Positions 11,197-20,474 of a DNA stretch of 64,000 nt are shown here, piece by piece. Made by a program: the position numbers and the translations under genes. The first letter of the stretch is position 1. The number at the start of each line of letters is the position of its first letter. The DNA comes from Diaporthe sp. PMI_573 (lineage: Eukaryota > Ascomycota > Sordariomycetes > Diaporthales > Diaporthaceae), in assembly GCA_021399435.1 (NCBI GenBank), contig JAJTUP010000104.1, positions 62,001 through 126,000 of the forward strand, read 5' to 3'. Below the pieces are notes generated by a model. That model ran no database searches. It was not told the origin of the DNA and worked only from the letters and a program-made list of their open reading frames with translations.

Positions 11197-12192
11197 AGCT
11201 TACTGGACATCAAGGCCTTCAGGCGGCGGAGGCTGCTGGGTAAGGAGACAAGAAAAGTCTTGCTCATAATTACCATTCCAGAGTTCATCACCGGCCAGGC
11301 TTGTTAATGCCGGCCACTCCTGATTTTTCTCTGAAGTATCCATTGTCAAATTTGAATTTTAATGATACAATAGTATAGTAGGGTTTGATCATTTTCAAGA
11401 AATTGCAAGAACAAAACTACCAATTTCCAGTGTATTTATACATTTATTTCCAGGCCTCAGAAACGTCCAGTGTGCCAGATATTGTCTTAAAAATGTGCTG
11501 TCTGCAAGTTACTTTCAAAAAGTACTGTATTTTGCAAAGGTGATGTCGTTCTGCCCCAGAAGTGCGAAGTTGTGCTCTTATACAGCTTGGTAAATAATGA
11601 TACAAGGCAACCCCCTCACCCCCCAACCCACATTCATTGTATTTAGTCGTGCCCGTGCTTTTCAATACTTTATGTGAAATAGAGCTAAGTACTGCACTTG
11701 CAAGGGTGCTGAGGGTCATCCAAGCCCCAATGTAGCGCTTATTTAGCAATCCCCCATTGTTGACCATTCTATGAATATTTATAAGCTCCAACTGTACTTC
11801 AGAATAAGCCTTTCCAATGAAACTTGGTTGTACTGTAGGACCCAGAAATATGGCTTAGTATCTCCTGAACCTGCCAAAGTACGTCAAAAAAAAAAGCACA
11901 GAAAAGGCCGTATATGGAGAATGAAAGAATTCAAAGTACAACACACAAATACAGCAGCATAGGCGGGCAAAGGTACAACCTTAAAAGTGCGCAAAAGTAC
12001 TGTGATAAGTGTCAAGGAAGCAGAGAAAGAAAAAGGATCTGTGCTTATTTAGTCTAGTAAACCAACCATCTGTGAACCGCCTACTTGCTTCCAGCCAATC
12101 CCGCCAGAGTCCCGAATATCCAATCAACTCCGGCCTGCGTGATGAAAGGTTCTAAGGCTTCGGCCACACTGTGGTTTTTGAGACTTCTTTAT
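11197..12192. other. Intergenic, nothing recognised
   Basis: ORFs on both strands are short and lack domains. No tRNA-like or repeat structure was noticed. Confidence 0.45.
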
Positions 12193-12450
12193 TTATCTGT
12201 CTGTACTGAAATGATGTCTTCTGCACTGCAGCCACAAGGCATGGATATGGTTTAAGCCGCTCTCTGACTTCATCAACATGGTACCCAAGACTTGAGGGTC
12301 GAGGTAAGTACCTCGAGGAGGTTTTGGACACATTAGGTGGCCATGCCTACGAGGGAGGTTCGCCCATTGATCGTGGTAGTAGTATCCTAGAAGAGGCTGT
12401 GCTAGAGGAGGATAGTAAGTGAGAGGATAGGACATGGGAGGATAGGACAT
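12193..12450 (-). CDS. Possible small Pro/Tyr-rich protein
   Basis: An 85-codon ORF begins with a repeated MSYPP unit, encoded by a tandem 15-base DNA repeat near 12420-12450. It continues with a Tyr/Trp/Pro-rich stretch (LLGYYYHDQWANLPRR). No family is recognised. It may be chance coding over a short tandem repeat, so confidence is low. Confidence 0.2.
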   Translation of the reverse strand: MSYPPMSYPLTYYPPLAQPLLGYYYHDQWANLPRRHGHLMCPKPPRGTYLDPQVLGTMLMKSESGLNHIHALWLQCRRHHFSTDR

Positions 12451-14235
12451 GGGAGGGAGGGATGTAGGGAGGGGAGGTTGTGATATTGTAGGATGTGAAG
12501 GGTGATGTTATTGCGAAGTATGGTGTCCCAAATGAGGCTGTGACTCGAAGACAAGGAGCCAAGAGACAGGAGGATGGAAGACAGGGAGGCAGAGAGGATA
12601 TACACTTACTGTGGGTTTGGATTGGGTTACTAGTCGGTCGGTCGGTCGTTCTTTCTTTGGTTCTTTTCCTAATCTCAACACAGTCAGTCCTTCGCGCGTG
12701 GGAGAAAAGGTAAGGAAGGTCTCAAGACCGGACGCGGCTGCGTTGCCCATTTTGTTGCCCGGGAAAGGGGGGGGGGGGACTGGCCACAGTGGTACCTACC
12801 TGCTGTACAGGCAGGAGCTCCGGCCCTTCCAATTGACCAGTCTTTCAACGCAACTGCCCATAACAGAAATTGCAGCGAATCCCTGCCTGGGGCAATCATT
12901 GACCTCTTCGTCCTCCGTCATCCATCCTTCTTCACCAAGTCCACCGCAGACTGCGTACCACCAAGCATCTCTAGCAGACGTCGAAGTTCGAAAGAACTGC
13001 GTCCTCCTCCCGACAGCATTTCCACTGTCTTCTTCCCTTAGGGAATCTTTCCACGAGACGCAGCATCTGCTTCACTTCGCCGTCCTGTGCCTTCGGCCAT
13101 GACCAGTTCCCACCATTTCGACACCACACGAGCTTGCCTTCAACCATCAAGACGGCGAGGTACTCATCTCGTGGCCCCATCGACTGGCATCCTGTGACTT
13201 CATCTCCGACGGACACCCTCAACGAAACCCATTCAACGGTCGATCGTGTCCTTCCTTCAGCAAAGTTCCCCCCTCCAATAGCATCTTTGACGCCTCAACC
13301 TTCTCGATGCCTCTGTCCGAGCATCACTGGTCTGGCCAGCCGCCATCGGCACCCAAGCAGGCTCCACTGGTACGTTCTTCCCTACTTCAATGCAGTCGGT
13401 ACTTCGCGAGCCATCTTGTGGTCCAATCTTGAATCATGTTCCACGTTCCAGCAGATAAGATCTGCCACGCTTCCCCAACTTGCTGCGCGTCTGACAGCGG
13501 TCACAGACTCCGCGTGCGCGCGATGCCATGGTGACGCCAACAGTGAACAACTTCGAGACATTGCGATGGGGTCACCCTCTGTCAGCACATTGTACTGTGC
13601 AACGAAAGCTATTAGGTCGCTTCAGCCAAGATGTTATCATCCACCACAACGATTCCAGGCTTGCGGCGACCGCTTTACCAATGACCTGTTCCAATACAAC
13701 CAGCGAAGCTCGGACAGAGCTGAGAAAGAGCCCATGGTCATCTTGTGTCTACCCAAACCGACTGCGGAGGTTCAGCAGAACATCAGTGGGCCGGCGTCTT
13801 CCTATGAAAGAATGTGTGAACAAACCGCTTGAGTCGGCTTATTGGAATAATTTTGAATCTCGAGCACATGGACAGAGCGCATGTGCAGAGCACATGTACA
13901 GAGAGTGGTGATCGTCTCGCAAACAGGCTAGGTTGATTAGCAGAGTTCGCGGAACTAAGGTGGATGCTAGGCCTTGTGTGGCTCGCTTTTACTGCTTAGA
14001 CTTGCGACTCCGCTCCGTGGAAACTGATCGAGTTCTGAAAATCAAAATTGGGCAGATCGAACCTCTGTGCCCTGGAAGTCTGTTAAGGGCAGTAGTCCCA
14101 TTAATTAACCCACCTACCGTTGAAATTTCTTGCCTACTCTTTGTAGTTCTTAATTCGAGCGTTCGAAACCCAGAACCAACCTCAGAACTTTTGAAGCACT
14201 CATCCCGCATAACACTGGAAGACAGGCCATCAACC
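12451..14235. other. Long unassigned stretch with a poly-G tract
   Basis: Large overlapping ORFs occur on both strands (for example 13134-13832 plus and 12971-13222 minus), but none has a domain or convincing composition. Landmarks are a short (tcgg)n run near 12633-12648 and a 12-nt G run at 12767-12778. Confidence 0.4.
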
Positions 14236-14885
14236 ATGGCCGGCATCCCTCGCACTGCACCTGGGTCAACTCGCAAGCCCCGTGCAACCCACCAAGCTCG
14301 GCTCACACGCAACTCAGTTGAGAATGCCGACGCTAAGTGCGCAGCTCTGCCTCGTGAAGCACGGACCGACGCGAGTGCGACACTCCGGACATCCATCTCT
14401 ACCTTCCCGAGACGGCCTATCGTCTTGGTGAACGGCCTCCGCCGTTAACCGATGAAGAAGCCGAAGCTGTTCTTTTTCGTCAGTTTCGCGGCTGGACATT
14501 CACGGAACAGCAGGGTACACACCGCCATTGGAGTTGGCAGTATGGTTGGGATATCTCGAAGGGCGTCGAACGCAAATTCGCTTGCAAAGTCTGTGTTTCG
14601 GAAAGGAAGCGGACGATCGAGGCCTTCGTTTTCAATGGCTTGCAAAATGCGCACAATCATCTCTTCGAAGATCACCGGATTTCAGGCCCAGAAGGACAGC
14701 AAAAGTCGAAGGCCGAACTAGCTGCCGATGCCATCGCGAAGAACCTCAAGTCGAGAAACCCCGAATCGATCCTTGATCACTTCAAGCTGAACCCCGATAA
14801 CCTTCACGAGCAATCACTTGCAAATACCTTGATCAAGCACCTGGAAAGGGGTCCCGTCTATAAATACCCAGTGATGCCCGCCTAG
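14236..14885 (+). CDS. BED-type zinc-finger protein, hAT-derived
   Basis: Two exons, 14236-14316 and 14376-14885, are joined by a 59-nt GT..AG intron that preserves frame and give 196 residues. Residues ~70-125 match the N-terminal BED finger of hAT transposases: WSWQYGWDISK, CKVC, then a NAHNHLFEDH histidine block. A helical segment follows. The protein ends at a TAG before any catalytic sequence, so it contains only the DNA-binding part of a transposase. It could be a truncated transposon copy or a domesticated DNA-binding protein. The intact splice structure and open frame favour the second slightly. The donor (GTTGAG) is weak, so the first exon is less sure than the second. Confidence 0.5.
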
Positions 14886-14888
14886 CCG

Positions 14889-14985
14889 GTGACCTTTCTT
14901 TTCCTCCTCTTCTCACTCTTCTCCTCCTTTCCTCACTCTTCTCCTCCTTTCCTCACTCTTCTCCTCTCCTCCTCACTCTTTTGTT
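14889..14985 (+). promoter_or_regulatory. Pyrimidine-rich core promoter tract
   Basis: Three near-identical CTCACTCTTCTCCTCCTTTC-like units make a long CT-rich block ending about 30 bases before the ATG at 15015. Such CT tracts are typical just upstream of transcription starts in filamentous fungi. Confidence 0.5.
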
Positions 14986-15014
14986 CGACACCACCCATCC
15001 TCCTGGCCGTTACG

Positions 15015-15359
15015 ATGTCTCTCGACTGGGATGCCCTGAGCTCCTACAGCGACCTTAAGGCCCCATCAAACGTGATGGGTTTAAGTGATGATGATGACCA
15101 CCTCTCTGTTGTCGACTTGTCGGTCTCTGATGATTCGGAGACCATGGACGCCGGGCCAGACTACCTCCCGGTGTGCCAGCAATGTGAGAGGCCTCTGGAG
15201 CACGGCCATGAGATGGAAGGTTGCGGATGTGTAAGTGGTGATGACATCCTTGTGGTTCTACCTGAGCTGACCCTTATCGTACAGGTGATCTGTCACGATT
15301 GTAACGACTACTTCTCCGGATTTTGCGATGTGATTCAGTGGGGACGTAAAATGGCATAG
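15015..15359 (+). CDS. Small acidic Cys-rich (zinc-ribbon-like) protein
   Basis: Exons 15015-15230 and 15285-15359 flank a 54-nt intron (GTAAGT donor, GCTGAC branch, TACAG acceptor). Splicing gives 96 residues. The intron is a multiple of three without a stop, so retention would give a 114-residue form. The N-terminal half is acidic (DDDDHLSVVDLSVSDDSE). The C-terminal half carries CQQC, GCGC, a spliced-in CHDC and a final Cys, consistent with zinc binding. A CT-rich promoter tract sits directly upstream. No named family is recognised. It follows the BED-finger gene on the same strand. Confidence 0.6.
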   Translation: MSLDWDALSSYSDLKAPSNVMGLSDDDDHLSVVDLSVSDDSETMDAGPDYLPVCQQCERPLEHGHEMEGCGCVSGDDILVVLPELTLIVQVICHDCNDYFSGFCDVIQWGRKMA

Positions 15360-15849
15360 GGCCGTTCCATAGCATTCAGTGAAGACGATACTACATATAG
15401 ATTACTTTTTAACTTACCTTAGACCTTAGCTTCCAACATTCATTACTTATGACTTAGTGATAGTTGGTAGACTCGATGGTTTGCATCTGAATAGCGGTTT
15501 TGGAGATTGCCAGGCCCTGGACGGCAACGGGACGGTGATGTGCACGAACGGGTTTCTGGGTTGGAAGTCCCCAAAATAATCGAGTCGGAGCTCCATACGT
15601 ACAACGGGTGCTTACATGACTGATGCGAGCGAGGCTCTCGATAGTTGATCCTGTCCGGCCCGGCCGGGACTGAACGGAATGGCATCCTCACCAAAGACAT
15701 CGGTCGAGCGGCCTTAGACTAGACCCTGGACACAATAGGAAAAATATATAAAATCATCATTTGATTCTTTACTGGGGGTGCATAATGGCTTTAAAGTTCC
15801 TTCTTTTTTTTGATAAAGGCACCAAATTGTAGCAAACCATTATGATCCC

Positions 15850-16422
15850 GACTCAGTGCTCTCTTTAGTTTCATCTTTGAACAAGTCCAATTCCAAAACC
15901 ATTTCTTTGCTCTCAATTCTAGCCACAGACTCCGCCATAGCCTCGATGATATCATAAACAGTATTATCCAGTCTACTAAACATTTTGGCCAAACGGCTTT
16001 TTAGCCGACATAAGCACCTTTTTTTTTTAACATTTTGTTATGGTCATAAATATCGGAGTCGCTGTCGACGTTGGACCCAAAAGCGTGAATTTGCTGGAAT
16101 CGCTCGAATAGGTCGCATATAACGGCTAGCTGAACTCGCGTAAAACCTTGGTTGTCTCTTAATAATCGGATAGTGTAGACCGTAGCTTGAATGCTGTTTT
16201 TGATGACTTTTAGCTGCCCATCCTCGAGTGAGCCGATGGCGTCGATGTCGAATATTACACCCAATTCATCTTCTACCCAACCCAGTATCGCAGGTACTCG
16301 CAAAATCGAAGGGAGCTCTTCGGCGAAAAATAGCAATAGCGTCGCACTGGTCTTAAAGAAAAATTATTGACGTAACAGAAGGAGTAGATGAATCATACGC
16401 ATGCTTCCAAAGAGTCAGGCAT
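15850..16422 (-). pseudogene. Small gene, possibly HeLo-like, with homopolymer frameshift
   Basis: Exon 1 (16422-16399, MPDSLEAC) and exon 2 from 16351 are separated by a 47-nt intron (GTATGA...CTTTAAG) and read to a stop at 16001. Just before that stop the coding strand has a run of ten A (16019-16028). A one-base change in it would extend the frame into a clearly coding-like tail (KMFSRLDNTVYDIIEAM...ESKEMVLELD) ending near 15850. The combined helical protein of ~180 residues, with a basic stretch before FSRLDNTVYDIIEAM, loosely resembles the end of HeLo domains from fungal incompatibility and prion-forming proteins. That match is weak. Either the gene is frameshifted or the A-run is a sequencing error. 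Confidence 0.4.
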
Positions 16423-17051
16423 ACGACAACATCCTCCTAAGACGTAGTGTATATGATTTTGGTCAGGCGATTGTACACCATAAGGATTCGGCTGGCGGGT
16501 GCCTCGTTGGTTGCGGCGCGTTTCACCGTCTCCTAGCAGCTGGTCCAGCGCTCGCCGATGGCCATGGTGACTGCGTGCCCAGGAGGGAAGGTATTAGAGC
16601 GACCTAAAAGAGATCTGAACTAGCTTTAGGAGGGGTAACAGGGGATTGGAAATTCGAAGACAACAGAGTTCTTGATCGAAAGATAAATGGCAAGTACGGA
16701 ACTGTAGTTGCGGGGGGGGGGGGGAACCCCACTCTTCGGATCAATTTAGCGCCAGCCCTAAAAATGGATCCGAGTTATTTTAAGATCAACCTCCCAACAG
16801 ATTTTTTTGGTTGCTGGTTGCCAGCAGCTAGATGTCTATTTGTAGAAGGACGGTCCTTCACGGTCTGTACTTTACCGTTCCCGGCTTCCCGGATATCGAA
16901 TGCAGGAACCGTAAAACAGGGCGCCGCTAAATAACTGATTATATAGAGCGGTCTTCCCGCAGTGGTCGATGTTTATAGCTTATTCCTTTTCCCCCTCCTT
17001 CCTTATGCCTGTCCATATACGCTGCTCCGCTGGTGGTCGCAGCGGTACACG
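16423..17051. other. Intergenic with a poly-G tract
   Basis: A 13-nt G run lies at 16712-16724. No gene was recognised. The region precedes the split host gene that begins at 17052. Confidence 0.45.
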
Positions 17052-17218
17052 ATGTCCTCCGAGAGGAACACCGAAGTCCACGAGCTTATACAACTTTTTA
17101 TGTGAGGAAATGCCCCGGAACTGAAAGCGAAGCGAGAAGTGAAGGGGACTACTACCCCGGGAACCGACAGGGGTTGTTCCGACTACAAATCTGACCCCAA
17201 GCCTTCCCGATTCGTTTT

Positions 17219-20200
17219 GAGATCGGAGATTCGCACGCCCAAATTTGGAGGCTGCACGCCCTCGAATGACTAATCACGCTTCCCTATGTGCGCCAATTTT
17301 AAGTTCACACCTATTCGCCATACAAATAAATAATGTAACTACATCGCTTCTCATGGTGCACCATGAAGCTATTCCCACACGCTCGAGGGCACTATATACG
17401 CTCTATTCGACCTAATTACGTCGATTTGCCAATCGACCAATTGCCCAACTATTGCAAAACACCCTCAATTAGCCCCAATTACGCTTATTTAGCGACGAAG
17501 TCGACTTCTAAGTCGATTACTCGGCTCGTCGCCCGAGAAGTCAATCGCTCAGCCCGTCGCTCGAGAGGTCGATTGGGCAATCGTCAGTGCCCCCACAGAC
17601 GATTGTGCCCTGTGTTTCCTTGCCCCTATCGTCGTTGCTGACGTCGATGTCGTCAACGTCGTCAGCCTCTAGGTCTATAGAGGGCAGCTGGTTGACAGTC
17701 TGCCGCCCCGTCCGCTGCCTCTTAGCCGGTTGCCTTGAGCTTGAGGGTATACCCACAAGCGCTGCCGGCGCTGAGGACGTCGGTCCAGATCGTCGCTTCT
17801 GCGCCCTCCCTTGAGCATTTCTGCGGTTGAGGTCCTCGTCGTCTAGAGACTGGAGCGTTGTGTCGTTGTGCTCCCACGCCGAGTTGATCCTCTGAACTGA
17901 GGCTGTCGTCGCCCTCGTTTTGTCGCCTGCTTTGCTGCCCAGACTGGTCGTCGTGGAGGAGGTCTGCTTCGCCATAATTGCTCTTGTGAAGGCGCCTTCC
18001 TCGCTAGTCGCAAACGTAGCGGTCTCGCGAGGCCGTCCCTTCGTCGCCGTGACCCTCTTCGGCGAGAGGACTGTCAGCAGCAGGTTTCCGCTCGAGAGAT
18101 CGCGATCAAGCCAGTAGACTTCGTGAACATCTGCCCTCTCGAGAGGGAGGTTTGCTTCTTCTCTATCGGCCATCCGGCTTGCACAGATTAAGCCGTACTG
18201 CGTGTAGATAGGGCAAGTGCAGCTGAGGGCATTGCAACGTCGTGGAAGCTTGTTTTTGAGGATTTGAAGCGCCTGCTGCCTGGTCCTCACGAGAAGCTCA
18301 AGGGCTGCCCACGAGACTTGGAAGGGCAGCCTTCCGAGCCAGCTAAGCCCATTGTACTTCGCAAGTGAGGCTGTCTTCTGACGGGCTTCCTCCACAAGGA
18401 AGCCACGAGCAGTGTCCTCTAGAGCCTCGTGGCAAGCCTCAACCAAATAGAGGGCATTGCCTATCCCGTGGCCCAAATAGACCTTGAGTTTGCGGTGCAT
18501 ACTCTCCGTAGAGGAGGTTGTACGCAAGCCGAAGTTGAGGATTCTGCAGGTCTGATGGGCAGCCCATTTGCCGACGATCTGCTCCTCGTCGTCAACATAG
18601 TAGGTCTTGAGATAGTTGAGAATTGCTTTCTGGCCCTTAAACTTCTCTTGCAGACGCTGCCAAGCCGTATCGTAGACCTCACGATCTGTAGAGTATTCCA
18701 TAAAACTTGAGGAGGTCAAATAGTGCCTGTCGGGTATAGGGGATATCCTTGAGCTTGGGAACCTTTGTAGGAATCTTCGCCTTGTTTCTCGCCGGCGCAT
18801 TGAGAGAGGCTATCGCCGCTTCTGCTTCCTCCTCTTCGGCATCTTCTGTTTCCTCTTCCGCTTCCTCTTCCGCTTCCTCTTCCCCTGGCGCCGTCGGCTT
18901 CTGCCACTTCTTCTTGATGTTGAGGACAATGTTCATGTTCATATGGAAGACGCACAGCTGATGGTGCGCCTGAGGAAACTCGTATTCGAGGGCATTCATC
19001 AGAGCGTTATCGTAGTCAGTGATGAAGAGGGTTGGGTCGTCAGCTTTGTACTCCTTCAGGAGGAGGTGAACTTGCTCGAGGAGCCATCGGAAGCCGCTTT
19101 CTCGCTCGTTATCGACGATCCCCTGAAATAGAGGAAGGTTCTTCTTCGTGTGGGTCACTGCTGTCCCCTGGAAGAACGGCATCTTCTTGTTGTTAGTCGA
19201 ATATGTACAGTCAAGTGAGAGGCATCGTGAGAAACGTCGTTCTCGGATCCAAGCCATCTGCTGCTTCTCGCACCAGAAGATGCCCGTGACCCTGCCCTCG
19301 ACGTCCCGAGCAAACCGGTACCAGCAGTCCTTCTCTTCGAGGAACCTCAGCGCTGCTTGGGTCGGGGTATAGATACCTTGCTTCTCCTTCCGGAAGCGAG
19401 CCAGCCAGTCCTTCATTGTATTCGGCCCCAGCTGTACCTGAGGGTATTCTCGGCGAAGGGCAGCCTCAAGTTTCTTGGGCTTCGCGAGCGACGGGTCCCG
19501 AGCGGTCCGAGCGAGAAAGTCGTGATGTTCGTCTGTGAGTTTTGTCCAACCACGCTGGGCTTCAGGCACGACTTGAGGACCGTGACAGCAGTGTCTATGC
19601 TCTTGGATCACAAGCTTCCACTTGCCTGACGTCGACTTGGTCTTATTGGCAATCGCTCGCCATTTGCAGCCGGCTTTAATCGTTGAGGCGTTGTTTCTTG
19701 TGGCGGTTGAGGGTCGTGGTGCACCTCGGCTACACCCCAACGTCACTACATCCGGCTTGGATCTCTGAGCGACTGTCAACCACCCTGCAAGCTTCGTAGC
19801 CTCATCTAAATCAGCCTTGAGGTCGGCATAAGTATCGTATCCATCATTGAAGAGTTTTAGATACATAGGAGGATTGGAAAGTGCTGGGCGGCGGTGGTTT
19901 GTGGCGGTGATGCTGCCGTTCCATTGCTGGCAGTCTGTCTGCCACTGCGCCTCGAGCCCCGAGTAGTCCGGATACTCTGACATCGCTGTAACCACATAGG
20001 ATTGAAGTTTGACCAGCTAGGGGGTATTTTTGATGCTGAATCGATTGATTCCAACAGTCAATTAGTCGGTATCACGAAGCGTTGAGGGTGGGCGCGAGGG
20101 TTGAGGTTGGTGCGAAGAGGAGGAATAGCAAGCGTGATCTGAGGCTGCATTCGGGCTGCAAAACGCACTGGGTTGCGTGGCCCGGGCTGGGCAAATGAAG

Positions 20201-20279
20201 CGTTCTGATTGGCTGCAGCAGTGATTAGTCATTCGAGGGCGTGCAGCCTCCAAATTTGGGCGTGCGAATCTCCGATCTC
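17219..20279. mobile_element. Mutator-like element (MULE) with 59-bp TIRs
   Basis: The terminal inverted repeats at 17219-17277 and 20221-20279 match essentially perfectly over 59 bp and begin GAGATCGGAGATTCGCACG. The single gene inside is a MULE transposase on the minus strand. I could not find the 8-10-bp direct target duplication expected of the family. The flanks are instead partly inverted. The perfect ends suggest a fairly young insertion. It interrupts the split host gene. Confidence 0.85.
17541..19983 (-). CDS. MULE transposase, one frameshift from intact
   Basis: The ATG at 19983 (MSEYPDYSGLE) opens a FAR1/MULE-type transposase. An N-terminal Trp/Cys/His DNA-binding region (GCKWRAIANK, HRHCCHG) is followed by the catalytic core: Asp in LSLDCTYSTN, Asp in FITDYDNALMNA, and the conserved HHQLCVFHMNMN block. 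A Glu-rich insert follows. At about 18700 the frame breaks: the coding strand has TTTT where one T fewer would join LFDLLKF to MEYSTDREVYDTAWQ. The rest, to the stop at 17541, includes the third acidic residue region (TTSSTESMHRKLK) and a degenerate SWIM-like CTCPIYTQYGLICA. Apart from that single base the gene looks complete, about 810 residues. Confidence 0.85.
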
Positions 20280-20474
20280 TTCGGAAATTTTGGAGAGAAA
20301 ACGGGGAGCAACTTGTCGCGGAGTTCTTCGAAACCGAGGCATGCCAGGGCTACAGCATACCGACTCGTATAACCTTACCTATGACGAATACGTAGACCTG
20401 TGCAACGAACAAGATGAGGCTCTAAATAACGAACTTGCTTTAGTTTGAAGCAGCATCGATAAAACCAAGAAAGA

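Noticed and set aside
10298..11291. Several minus-strand ORFs opposite the SAP gene
   Set aside because: They are shadows of the Lys/Arg-rich coding strand and show only Ser/Leu/Phe-rich chance sequence.
13134..13832. 232-codon plus-strand ORF
   Set aside because: Composition is Ser/Thr/Pro/Arg-rich in the manner of chance frames, no domain is visible, and other frames over the same DNA are equally open.
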